In this document: piece by piece, positions 36,328 through 47,148 of the stretch | Position numbering within the stretch: the first letter of the stretch is position 1 | Layout of the letters: each line of letters opens with the position of its first letter | Source of the DNA: Antedon mediterranea | Lineage: Eukaryota > Echinodermata > Crinoidea > Comatulida > Antedonidae | Assembly: GCF_964355755.1 (NCBI RefSeq) | Contig: NC_092678.1 | Location: 17,148,922-17,212,921 of the forward strand | DNA: 64,000 nt | Direction of reading: 5' to 3' | Program-made: the position numbers and the translations under genes | The notes under the pieces: generated by a model | What the model was told of the DNA's origin: nothing | The model's database searches: none | The model's input: the letters and a program-made list of their open reading frames with translations, nothing else

Positions 36328-36669
36328 CCGGTGGAACAATTACTGCTGTAACTGTTGCATTAAATCCTCTCTTTGTTACAATATCATCAGTAGCTAAAGC
36401 AATCCGCATTGTGTTGTTGTTGGAAACTAGAGAATCAAATGTTAAACCTGTAAACCTAACTTTATTTTCATTTCCTGCAAATGCTATATCCAAATAATCC
36501 CATCCGTCCTCCAGTTGAAAGTCGTTGAACTCAAGATAAATGAACAACTCTGGAGAGGTTGTAACCATCCATTCACACTTTAAATTGTTGTCGTAGTTCT
36601 TCGGATAATTAGGAGACCAAAATGCATATGATGAGTTCTCAGATTCAAGATGAATATCCTGGTTACATT
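36328..36669 (-). CDS. CUB domain exon of CUB-LRR gene
   Basis: A 342-base exon (114 codons, phase 1 at both ends) bounded by acceptor TTATTTATCTTGCAG and donor GTAAGTG. It encodes one CUB domain. Visible hallmarks are an opening Cys, SPNYPKNYDNN, KCEW, LEFNDFQLEDGWDYLDI and a hydrophobic closing strand ending VPP. The first cysteine pair is present and the second usual pair is absent, as in many divergent CUBs. The Glu of LEF, the Asp of DYLDI and the Asp of ATDD are at positions where calcium-binding CUBs carry acidic residues. CUB domains are extracellular beta-sandwich modules for ligand or partner binding. A phase 1-1 exon is typical of shuffled CUB modules. Its donor phase also fits the LRR-cap exon at 28201-28336. 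Confidence 0.85.
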
Positions 36670-38020
36670 CTGCAAGATAAATAAGATAATAATAATACAC
36701 GGAATGTAGGCCTATTGTTACTATTGTATTGATAGAAATATAGCGTGATTAATAATTTAGGTAATTACAATATTTGATATTTTCAAAATAACCTTAGAGG
36801 TAATATATCCGGCTAATCCTGTATATCTAATTGTTAATGATGGTTTTAATATGATAGGCCTAATAATGATAAGGATAATGATAATGATAATGAAAATAAT
36901 AATAGTTCATTCTTATAGCGCATTATAAGCAAGCTCTCAATGCGCTGCACACTTTATTACCCCGGGAATTGTTTTGGATAATACACGTATGGAAACATAC
37001 TCCCATATTACTTGTTATTTTTACCTATCCATGTGATTTTATATATAGTTTTAACAACAATTATTGTCATTTAATCAGGCCGTGCTACAGTATAAAATAG
37101 GGTACACAAAATACATGAAATTACATTAGATTACAAATGTACAAATAGTAATTAATCAGTAATTGCCCCGGTCCAGTTATCCCATTTATAAAAGTGTGAA
37201 TTTTATCAATTATTACCTATTGATGAAAAATATTTGATTTGTGTGTATACTTCGTAAATAAAGTCCGTTTACTACCAGGTGTCCAGTTTTAACTGTTCAA
37301 GGAAAGTTAGCACCTACTCTTAACCTAAATCTGCACATGTGCCAAAGCTTGGTGTTCACAAACATGTGTGTACAAGGTAAATACGATTTACCAATAACAT
37401 AGCCTTCTTAACTTAATGTAAAATTAAATAAACAACAATCGTCTGACTGACTTCATGTTATTGTTTAAACTCATAGTCAGATAATTTTTAGTATGTTATA
37501 TAGAAAGAGAATCACGATTGATAAAGAGAGATAAACACATTTGAGTAAAATTATGATTTCAAATGAATTCTTAAATGTTGACAATTAGTTGGGCAATTGT
37601 TTTTTATAACTTTGTTTTACAGAATTGTAGTTTTCTGTAGAAAAGGAATCACGGTTGCCCAAGATATAAATGATTTTGTAAAATTGCGGGGAATTAAAAT
37701 TTCAAATCCACACATTATAAGTTATTTTTTTTAAATCAGTCGGGCAATTGTTACTATGTTCTACAGTATTGACCAGTTTTCTGTATAAAGAGAATCCTGT
37801 TGCTCAAGATAGAAACGATTGTGTTAAACTGTGGAGAATTACGACTTTCAATGAATTCTAAGATATTTTGTTGATATTAAAAGTAAAACAAATTTAAGTA
37901 CTTGAAACCATACTCACGAATAGAACAGCTTGAAAACGAGATATACAATAATGATAGCTACCAGCAGTATAATTAATTCACAAATAATAATTATTTTAAA
38001 ACAAAGTATAGTACCCATAC
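36670..38020 (-). other. Intron of the CUB-LRR gene with a repeat remnant
   Basis: This is the intron between the signal-peptide and CUB exons. It holds a dispersed-repeat fragment around 36885-36985 containing TTATAGCGCATTATAAGC and ACCCCGGG, resembling the 3' tails of repeats common in marine invertebrate genomes. Around 37500-37860 there are three diverged copies of a roughly 160-base motif (TTTTCTGTA...GAGAATC...GATTG). No further exon was recognised. Confidence 0.5.
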
Positions 38021-38117
38021 CAGGATCATAATCACCACTAGAGTAATCTGATGATGATGATGAAGAGCTTGAAAACGATACAATAACCAACAGCATAATA
38101 ACGCTAAAGATAAACAT
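38021..38117 (-). CDS. First coding exon: signal peptide of CUB-LRR gene
   Basis: The ATG at 38117-38115 has A at -3 (AAGATGT). It encodes 32 residues beginning MFIFSVIMLLVIVSF, a strongly hydrophobic signal-peptide-like start, followed by a run of eight serines and an acidic Tyr/Asp/Gly linker ending in Asp-Pro. The exon ends CCTG, followed by GTATGG at 38020, a good donor leaving one base of the next codon (phase 1). The CUB exon 1.35 kb downstream begins in the matching phase, so the two join in frame as Glu-Cys. A GTG further upstream extends the open frame to 38180, but the hydrophobic segment then sits inside, so the ATG is preferred. Upstream promoter and 5' UTR limits are not visible. 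The product is expected to be secreted or membrane-anchored. Confidence 0.7.
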
Positions 38118-38639
38118 CTTGTTACGTAATTCTGTACTGATTCGTTGACGATTTTTACGAAATTCCGTAAGTTCACTCACTCGTATTCACGAATTAAACT
38201 TACCTCCGTGATTCTTTCCAACTTATAATACTTGTTTTCGGTGGTCTTCATTAAATTATGATTTTGCTTTTAGACAATTTACAAAATTGATAGATAAATC
38301 GTTTCACCAGGCCTATACTTAATAAATTATGAGTTTGTTACTGATGTTGCTAGCATTATGTTATTCTACAAAAATTCTAAAGTTTTTACGATATACGCTA
38401 ACTAAGATCTGGTAGAAGCGTTGTAAATAATATTTAGTTTATTTTCTTCTCCTTTTTTTTAGACAAGAAATGACAATGGATGTGTGTCGATATATAGTTT
38501 TCCTTAACTGGTGACGTAGGCCTACACGTCATTGTATACACAGTTACAGTGGGATTGATTCATAATAAGAAGAGAAGATCAATACGAGTCCATCTGTTAA
38601 AGTCATCATTTTTCCATTAGTTGTATACATAATGTATAT

Positions 38640-38870
38640 ATACATTAACGTATTTCATCGTAATAGTTATGCTTCAAAGAAGTAATAATTATTAAATCTT
38701 CTTTTCTGCTTTTTTTTTTCAATTTAATGAGGTGAGTTGTAATTTTGACCTTAGAAAAAATCCTGACATTACGGGAATTGAACCTAGGACCGTTGGAGTG
38801 GTAGTCAAGCATCATAAACACCAACCCACAACTCAACTCCAGATCTATGTTAAACCAAAAGTAGTATCTG
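38640..38870 (-). mobile_element. tRNA-derived SINE-like fragment (family 3)
   Basis: Minus strand AGTTGAGTTGTGGGTTGGTG then CTTGACTACCACTCCAACGG and B-box-like TAGGTTCAATTCCCG. The arrangement resembles a tRNA-derived SINE head. A second copy is not seen in this window, so the family is not established. Confidence 0.4.
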
Positions 38871-39047
38871 TTTGTTGCTTTCACTATGTTCATGTCAAAC
38901 ACACACATAGTTATTCATTTTAGTGGAGTTGAAGAATGAAATTATTTCAATACTAACAATTCACTCCTTTGCTAACGTACTTCTAGACAAATTGTTGATA
39001 AATAAATCATGATAACAACCTCATTGTTCTTCTCTCCTTTTATTATA

Positions 39048-39194
39048 TAAAGTTTGGTTCCCAATTGGACGCAACGTAAGAACGTAGATGCAACGCAAGT
39101 GAGTTGACAAGTGACAAGCGACAGTTCGAATAATCCATCGCTTGTGATTGGTCAAATCCCTTTCGTCGTGTGTCTAGTGAGAACCAAGTTTAAA
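39048..39194. mobile_element. Palindromic MITE, copy 1 of a tandem pair
   Basis: About 147 bases with inverted ends TAAAGTTTGGTTCCCA and GTGAGAACCAAGTTTAA, and internal GACGCAACG and TGTGATTGGTCAA words in both orientations. No coding capacity. Harbinger-like by size and AT-rich TAA flanks (inference). Confidence 0.6.
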
Positions 39195-39201
39195 AGATAG
39201 C

Positions 39202-39358
39202 GTAAAGCTTGGTTAACTTGGACAACGCAAGGACGTAACGCAACGTGATTTGACCAATCTCAAGCGATGGATTATTCCAACAGTCGCGTGTTATTGGTCA
39301 ACTCGCTTGCGTTGCGTATACGTCCTTGCGCTACGTCCTAGTGGGAACCGAGCTTTAA
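39202..39358. mobile_element. Palindromic MITE, copy 2 of a tandem pair
   Basis: Starts TAAAGCTTGGTTAACTTGG and ends CTAGTGGGAACCGAGCTTTAA, with ACGCAAGGACGTAACGC and GCGTTGCGTATACGTCC between. It lies only seven bases from copy 1 in the same family. Confidence 0.6.
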
Positions 39359-39646
39359 GGCTGTGTTTCCCCCGCAGCGTAACACAATTGATCGGTCAAC
39401 CAAACAGATGATAAAACAAAAATAAAGTGTGCATTCACAACGCAACAATTTATCTTTTATGTAAACAATTATTGCATTTATCCGAAATATCTGATTTTTC
39501 AGGAACTTTATCGGTTAATTTGTATCGATAAATATCTTATTTAATTTAATTTTATCTTAATTATCTTATCCTATTTTTCTTATTTTGATATTTCAATGTA
39601 AATGTCATTGTACCTATTATTAACTTAGTACGGGTTATTATGTCTT

Positions 39647-40290
39647 CCAGCTCGATATTTGTGCCAAAATAGATTTTTTAGCTAACTTTGTTATTATTGA
39701 GATGCTGAATCCAAAAAAGTTAGGTGCCATTTTTTTCGACCACTCCTTCAGCCGCCATTTTGTATTTCAAAATGGCCGATTTTCCACACTAAAGTTGGTC
39801 ATCCATTGTGTCATTGGAAAGGGAATTTAATACTGATTATTTTATTCCATTACATTCATATCAATAAACGCATAGTTACATAGTAATTGCGAAATAAAAC
39901 AAATAACGTGACCAATAAAGGTCAAAAAGTCAAAATGCAATTTTACCAAAATACTGTACTTTTTGGTATCGTTGGATAGATTTTTTTATTTTGAATACAG
40001 TTTTACTAATATCTATTCTATTTTACTTTGTTTATTGTCATAATTTTCTAATTATGTAAATAAATTGTTTTTAAATGTTCCTTGTTGTTTTATCATGCTA
40101 ATTACTTTCTTATTTACATACAACCTGTACTATTGGAATAATAAGTATAATTTAGGCGTTGTTTTCTGTTCTTCTGATGACGAGAATAGTTTTTCAAAAC
40201 AGCAGTTTGCCTATTCTCGCTCGCTATACTCATTTTAATAATGAAAAAATAGTCTCCTTCGTATTAAGATAAATACGGTTTTTCTTATTG
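39647..40290 (+). repeat. Left arm of a 6-kb-spaced inverted repeat
   Basis: Begins CCAGCTCGATATTTGTGCC, contains CCTTCAGCCGCCATTTTGTA, GTGACCAATAAAGGTCAAAA and ends TAAATACGGTTTTTCTTAT. The inverse lies at 45369-45840. About 150 bases near 40090-40245 are absent from the right arm. Possibly the two ends of one foldback-type element whose interior was invaded by Helitrons. Confidence 0.6.
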
Positions 40291-41908
40291 GTTTTACAAT
40301 TCATTCAAAATATGTTTCTTTGATTTTCTTTCTACTTTGTCATTGTCCATTTATATGTTTTATATTATATTGTATATTATCTTAATACTGAATAAGTACC
40401 GTACGGTACAGGATTACACTTAACTTCAATGTCAATTTTCCGAGTTATTTAATTTAAAATCAAAATAACTATAGTCCGTGAACAAAGGTGAAATAAACTG
40501 TTGTCAAATCACATCTTTGTTTTTTTCGTTGGATAGCTTTTTAAATTCTGAATCTATTTTATTTGTAGTAGTTTACATTTCTGTTTTTCGTAAAAAGAAA
40601 AAAAAATGCTACGGGGAATGGTATCATTTGCGTAGCGTTCAAAATCATTTGTATTTTTGTCAAAGCGGGTACCAAACAATTTAAAGCCATCTGTGCACAA
40701 TCCCAATTGGCATGCCTTTCTCTTTCTCTTTGAACGTCAGATTAAGTGCAGCAAACAGAATGTTTGCATTTGATATTATTATACAGTGAAAAAATCTTAA
40801 GAATTAAGAAAAAAAATCAAGATCAATTAGTTTTCCATAAATAAAGTTTACACAAAATAAAGAAAATTCAGTGTCATACTGCTGTCTTTACTACCTTTAC
40901 AAAATGAAACGAATTACGGTGTTTTTAACGTCTAAAAGATCACTTTGATTTTTACGTATGGTTTGTGATTTTCGTAATATAAATCCTAAATACGTTGTTA
41001 TTAAAAGTCACATAGAATAATATCAAACTATACTTGTTTGTGGTAACTTAACTTTAAGAACTTATCAGAAAAAAGGGAAACAAAATCCGCTTTCCAGCAA
41101 TAATATTCAAATTAGTTTGAGAAAAACGAAATCTTATAACTTCAGAGACACTTTATAAATATGTACCGTATGTAACGATTTCATTTATTGAATTCCCTTT
41201 TATAAATTTGTATTCTAATTTTGTTACTTTTACTGCATTTCTCAGTTATATTTATCAAAAATGCAGTGCGACCACACACCGGTAGGGGATGGAATCGGCT
41301 TTTCAGTCATCGGTGCGTTTTCAATTATTATTATTATTATTATTATTTTATTGTTTTTGGGCATGATCCCATTGTATATGTTTGTTGTTAGTATTTGTAT
41401 TCTTATGTGTATGAGCATATGCCACCGATTTAATTGTATATTCAATACATTATGTTATCATCTGGAACGGTGGAAGATTATTCGACTACTTATACACAGT
41501 ATAGATGAGCTGTTTTCTATCCTGTCTTTATGGTCACACAAATATCCAATATATATAATATAAGAATGTGTACATAAATTAATTTAAATAAGCAACAGCT
41601 TTTTTATCGATTTACTTTATATATACCTGTATTATTAGGCCTAGGCTTACAACATGCAACCATGCTATTGGCAGAAAACCATGTTTGAAAAAAACAACAT
41701 AGATGCCACTGCACTGGATATAGTTATAAATAAAACTACATTAACTAGCAGAATTAAGACAAATCTAAATTCCTTTTCAAAGTTACGTTTATGCTGTAGT
41801 AGTTGTATGAACTTGCTCAAATAAAAGGTACCAAAAAAATCAATTAGTTTACCTCCAAGATTATGTTTGCGTCGCAACCGGCAAAGCAATGGTTGTTTGA
41901 TCTTGTTT
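40291..41908. other. No gene recognised
   Basis: AT-rich. An ATT microsatellite at 41325-41346 inflates a hydrophobic ORF (41261-41563). A minus-strand ORF at 41665-41889 encodes one hydrophobic stretch (FVLILLVNVVLFITISSAVA). Neither has recognisable homology, splice support or repetition. Confidence 0.4.
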
Positions 41909-42014
41909 TTAGTCGCGTGGACGCGACTCTATAGTTCACTATGTCGGTCGGTCGGTCTGTCTGTCGGTCCGGTATCACTATGCGTTTTAGCACGCGACTA
42001 ATGGCTGTTGGCCT
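41909..42014 (-). mobile_element. Minimal AGTCGCGT-ended element (family D)
   Basis: About 105 bases. On the plus strand it opens with the palindrome AGTCGCGTGGACGCGACT, then GTCGGTCGGTCTGTCTGTCGG, and closes GCACGCGACTAATGGCTGTTGG. It is nearly the same as the ends of the 5601-5804 copy with the middle deleted. A further truncated end lies at 50095-50175. Confidence 0.5.
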
Positions 42015-42163
42015 GGTTTACTGTACTTGCAATGCGAAAACCGGGCATATCGAGGATCTTGATAGTTAAACTTAACTTATACTAAAGTATTTTCACACTG
42101 AAATTGTTATTATAACCAGATAAATGTTACCAACATTTGAATGAATTACGGTAATTTAACCAA

Positions 42164-45100
42164 CTAGATGGTACGCTTGCTTCGCTCGCGTACCATCTAG
42201 GTCGTGCCCACAGATGGTTCTCGAATAATTTCAGCGTTAAAAAACTGGCGATTTCAAATGTACGTACGTACTACAGGTCGTTTACAGGAACGAATAAATA
42301 GACACTGATTTATGTACTCAACTAAAATTATCACCCTGGGAATTACTTCCGAAATAGAAACTTGTCGCAAAATGAGACCAATTGTTTAAGTCAAATTTAA
42401 ACAAACTTAATTTGTGTTTTGTATGTAACATTAGGGCGGAGGGATGGGGAAGAGGATGGATGTAAAGAGGAACAATTTTTAAATATATTTTTTATCCATT
42501 TAGTAACGAAATATTAATTGTTTTCATGTTTTACAAATATACCACTAAACGCAGTAAAACATTGCGATGTAATACTTTGTTGAAACTATCACCGTCCTAG
42601 TTGATTGAAATAGTACAGTACATGTAACGATACACTCACGACGACGTGTATGTTTATATAATGTAAAACAATTTGTGAAAACCACCTCTATTCGGGGAAA
42701 ATCATAAATTCGATTTAATCGTCAATAAATATTAAATTATCTAACTCAACTTAATTAGTAGGCCTAATGGTTTTCAATTGTTTCTTAGAGCCAATTCATA
42801 CTTAAGTTGGTTCCTACCCTACCCACCAAAGTTGTTCTGCGTTTAGGGCATGTGATGCACCGTAGGCCTATCCTCTTCTGGCTTTACAACGCTACTCATG
42901 CCAGTGAGGGAAGGGTGATGATGTGGGTGGTTTAACTGCAATAATAAAGATTTGTACATAATATACGGCGACTGAAAACGCTAGCTCATTATCCGTTTAA
43001 AAAAAAATTATATCCAACCTCTGCAGCACAGATTGAAAAAAAATGGATCGACTTTCTGTTATCTATATATAAATTATGGTTAATTCTGACATAGGCGAGC
43101 ACAATGCAAAAACTTCGGTACAAATCTCCGCCTTGGATACCTACCTTATCTATCCGAGATGTACCGCGAAACGTAGATTTGATAACATTAGTGTGCACGC
43201 CGACGCTATTGTTCCATATTTATATCTTAGGAAGATATTATAAAGAGTTTTTTAACAACATTTATGATTTCAACATTGGATTTTCCTCTCAATTTCAATT
43301 CTTCCCGGTCAAAGTAATTTCCGGGTTTAAGATAAGTTCACCTTAGTTTCAAATATTTTCTCTCTTTTATACACAAGGGAGCAGTTAAAATAATAGATTT
43401 GACCCTAAAGGTGACTGGAAACAGGCACTTTCCATCAATCAATACAGCGTCCCTTTGGAAGACGAAAAAAAAAATGGCCATTAATCATAGCCATTTCAGT
43501 TTTTTGTTTATTTTAAAACATACCACACGTGTGTGAAGGTACAGTAGTTAAATAATAGGAATTATAGGCCCCTACTGCAAATTAATAAAGATCAAATTAA
43601 ATATACGCCATAAAGAATCAGAATATATTGTGGGGAATAGTATTATAAAATTACATAGGGAGATTTGATAAGATATTTTTCGAGTGAAATCCCGATAGCT
43701 GAGTTTTATTGAGTAAGCTTGCAGGAATAACTGTAGGCTATCTTCCTGTGTCCCGTTAGGACCGAGATGTCTGCCCATGTTGCAAGCCGTAATGTCTTCT
43801 TTCTTGGGCCCACTCTGTCACGGCAGTTAGTTTCAAAAGATGATTAAATTAAATAATGTATTAATTATTAGGATGGTATTCATTTGAATAAACGCCTCTC
43901 CAATAAAACATCACTTTGAATAATAACCCCTCCCCCCACAACCCAACTATCTAATAAACGTCCATCCACATATTTATAATAACACAATTATACTATTTGT
44001 AGTAGAACAAATTAATAAAGATCAAATTAAATATACGCCATAAAGAATCAGAATATATTGTGAAGAATAGTATTAGAAAATTACATAGGGAGATTTGATA
44101 AGACATTTTTCGAGTGAAATCCCGATAGCTGAGTTTTATTGAGTAAACTTGCAGGAATAACTGTAGGCTATCTTCCTGTGTCCCGTTAGGACCGAGATGT
44201 CTGCCCATGTTGCAAGCCGTAATGTCTTCTTTCTTGGGCCCACTCTGTCACGGCAGTTAGTTTCAAAAGATGATTAAATTAAATAATGTATTAATAATTA
44301 TTAGGATGGTATTCATTTGAATAAACGCCTCTCCAATAAAACATCACTTTGAATAATAACCCCCCCCCCCCCCTCCACAACCCAACTATCTAATAAACGT
44401 CCATCCATATATTTATAATAACACAATTATACTATTTGTAGTAGAATTCACCGCACTGTTATCTGCAATTTACCAAGCATTTGTTATTCTTTTTTACCAC
44501 TTTTCATATCTATGAGAGGATTTCATTTGATTATAAATGTTACCATATTATTAGAACTAAAAAATTTAACATATATCCCTCGAATAAGCACCTCCCTCAA
44601 ATTACCTCCGCCTCCCCAAAGGGCCCTACCAAACAATAAAAACTATACTTTAAAATGTTATTAATCATCTAAAACACTGTGAAACAAAGTAGTTTAGTTT
44701 TACGAATGTCAAGCATTTTCAATAATGGTAACCGACAGAAAATGTATAAGGAGAACATTATCATTCCGAGAACCATCGTCTACACTTCCTAGAGGGGGAG
44801 CGAGCGAAGCGAGCTCACCCTCTAGTGAGTATAATTTCGGTTATGAGTATACAGTACTTTCCTTTACGACGCCTGAGGGAATAGACACTTGTGGAACAGA
44901 GATTGGAATGTTCCATTCATCGCAAATCCATACATCTGAATAAACGTATATTAAATCTATAAAAAAGGTATTTTTTAAAGAAAATCGGCCTGTCTTCAAC
45001 ATTATGATGCTGTACTCGAGCTGTTCAACCGGTTTTCAGCCATTAAAAACAATTATCGTAAGAGGAGATAGGAAAATTAGAAGCATCCTCGTATTATCGT

Positions 45101-45367
45101 TTGCGGGTATTTTTCAAGACGGACATCCATTAGACAGTGTATACCACGATCGAAAAACACCCCTATTTGGGGCAAATCGTTGAACCTAAATTCGTTTTAA
45201 TCGTCAATAACTAATTATCGAACTCAATTTAATTAGTAATCAGGGTTACATCAGGTGGTTAAAATCAGTACCGAAAGTACAAACCAACTTTATATACCAT
45301 CGAGTAAACATTCTAGAAATAACGCGCGATTTACCGAATTTTGTTCTTACGTAAATGTATATATAGA
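42164..45367 (-). mobile_element. Helitron-like element, family A copy 3, interrupted by family B
   Basis: The 3' hairpin end is at 42164-42200 and the 5' end TCTATATATACATTTACG at 45367, with A and T flanks at the two junctions as in copy 1. The element is split at 43061/44826 by a complete family B Helitron. In copy 2 the equivalent site reads GTTATGAGTATACAG, uninterrupted. Without the insert this copy is about 1.44 kb. Confidence 0.78.
43062..44825 (+). mobile_element. Helitron-like element, family B copy 2, nested in family A copy 3
   Basis: It is closely similar to family B copy 1, from TCTATATATAAATTATGG to the CTAGAGGGG...CACCCTCTAG hairpin (44789-44825), flanked by A and T. It is longer than copy 1 because a 430-base segment is tandemly duplicated (43578-44007 and 44008-44437). 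The 3' flank reads TGAGTATAATTTCGGTTATGAGTATAC, so TGAGTATA occurs twice: either a small duplication at the site or a variant target. Confidence 0.82.
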
Positions 45368-45368
45368 T

Positions 45369-45840
45369 AAGAAAAACCGTATTTATCGTAATACGAAGGA
45401 GACCTTTTATTGTACATTTAAAAACAATTTAATAATTGGAAAAATATGACAATAAACAAAGGAAAATCAAATAGATATTACTAAAACTGTATTCAGAATA
45501 AAAAAAGCTATCCTACGATACCAAACAGTAAAGTATTTGACAAAATTAAAATGTTGACCTCTTGACCTTTTTGGTCACGTGACTTATTTTATTGTTTAAT
45601 AACTATGTAACTATGCATTTTTTGATATGGATGTAATGGAATAAAATGATCAGTATTACATTCCCTTTCCGATGATAACATGGTTGAAAAAGTTCAGTGT
45701 AGAATGTTGGCCATTTTGAAATACAAAATGGCGGCTGAAGGAGTGGTCGAAAAAAATGGCACCTAACTTTTTTGAATTCAGCAACTCAAGAATAACAACG
45801 TTAGCCAATAAAATCCATTTTGGCACAAATATCGAGCTGG
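45369..45840 (-). repeat. Right arm of the inverted repeat
   Basis: Inverse of 39647-40290, from AAGAAAAACCGTATTTATCG directly beside the end of Helitron A copy 3 to GGCACAAATATCGAGCTGG. Confidence 0.6.
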
Positions 45841-46215
45841 AGCTGGTTTTTCTTACATATGTGACTGTACTAACTGTAGTTTAGCGCATCTGGCTGACCT
45901 GGTTTAATGTTTTTAATATCAAAGCATCAACAATTGCAGGGAAGATTAAGGACCATTAGGTAAACCCGATCGTTTAAATTTTATTTTCTGAATCATGTTA
46001 TTCTGTATAAATATGTTTTAAATAAATGAAATAAACGTTTTAAATATTTATTCAATATTGCCGCGCGCCAACAACAAGGTTTATTTTTTTAAAAGTTTGT
46101 GCTTTCTTTTCGACAATAGAGGGCCTCCCATATAAACGGTGATGGTGACGCCCATGATACTTATAAAGGTATTTCAGTTCATGGAATGATTTTTGTAAAT
46201 AAACAACAACAATTA

Positions 46216-46380
46216 ATGTTTAGAGCTTTGTATGACTATCAAAGTAAAGATGGGAAGTCTATAAACTTTCAGGAAGGGCAACGGTTTTTGGTGGAAAGTT
46301 ATGTCCGATAAGTCCGGTAAGGTAGGCGAATTATGTCACAAAAGATGATAGTCAGGTTCCTAATGTATAAAAATATGGGT
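46216..46380 (+). pseudogene. SH3-domain exon remnant
   Basis: From the ATG at 46216 the frame reads MFRALYDYQSKDGKSINF then QEGQRFLVES, matching the ALYDY...F.EG..... opening of an SH3 domain, and stops at 46309. In shifted frames DKSGKVGE and YVTKDDSQVP follow where the end of an SH3 domain would be expected. SH3 domains bind proline-rich peptides in cytoplasmic signalling proteins. The preceding TTAATGTTTAG could be a splice acceptor. Two frame changes suggest decay, and a captured exon in mobile DNA is possible. The family of origin is unknown. Confidence 0.4.
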
Positions 46381-46499
46381 TCCGTAGGATTTTAATGCCC
46401 AAAGTGAGATTTCACTTGATTTTACTTTATTATAGTGCTAGGATACCAAAAATGCTAGGGAAACAATTTTCACGATCCTGTAACCATGGTAACAGCCCA

Positions 46500-47020
46500 A
46501 GTTCAAAATGGCGACCAAATGGCCATATCTACATAACCCTTTGGTCTATTGGCAAGATATTGGTATCAAAATACTCGGAATATATATATTTATTTTTGTT
46601 GTAATGGAACATTTTTACTAAATGCAACCGGAAATACTATTTGCTGTACTATTGACCCTTGAACTTGCCTCGTACTGTTTCTTAAAAACGGCTCGTCATA
46701 AAAATAAAAATGGTCTCAAAATTGCTCAGGCCTTACATATTTATATTTATTGTAATGCAATATTTTGTTTAAAATGTCCGGAAGCAAAGTTATTGACCTT
46801 TGACATAGAGAATAGCTTACAAGGATTTTTATTCAGTAGTCTCTGATCATATCTCCATAACACTTTGGTCTATTGACAAGATAATGATATCAAAATACTC
46901 GGAATAAATATATTTATATTTGTTGTAATAGAACATTTTTTTACTAAATGCTATTTTTCTGCAATATTGACCCTTGAACTTGACTCGCACTGTATCTAAA
47001 AAACGGCAAAAAAACATTTC
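46500..47020 (+). repeat. Tandem diverged units with TTGACCCTTGAACTTG
   Basis: Three diverged units of about 150-200 bases share CTTTGGTCTATTG(G/A)CAAGATA, ATCAAAATACTCGGAATA, TTGTAATGGAACATTTT and TTGACCCTTGAACTTG. The design resembles the tandem units in the foldback arms at 30.2-30.8 kb. Confidence 0.55.
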
Positions 47021-47148
47021 AAAACTCCCTTTTCTTGTTCGTTGCTCATGATCTTCCTTTTTATCTTATCATGTTTCCGTTCCATAAACAAATTAAACAT
47101 CTTACCTTGAACTAATTTTAATTCAAATTAGCTTAAGTATCCGTATCC

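Noticed and set aside
41261-41563. 100-codon plus-strand ORF with a strong hydrophobic stretch
   Set aside because: The hydrophobic core comes from an ATT microsatellite; no homology, no splice sites and no second copy.
41665-41889. Minus-strand ORF with a possible membrane segment
   Set aside because: It opens from a non-ATG codon and shows no recognisable family. It could be chance in AT-rich DNA.
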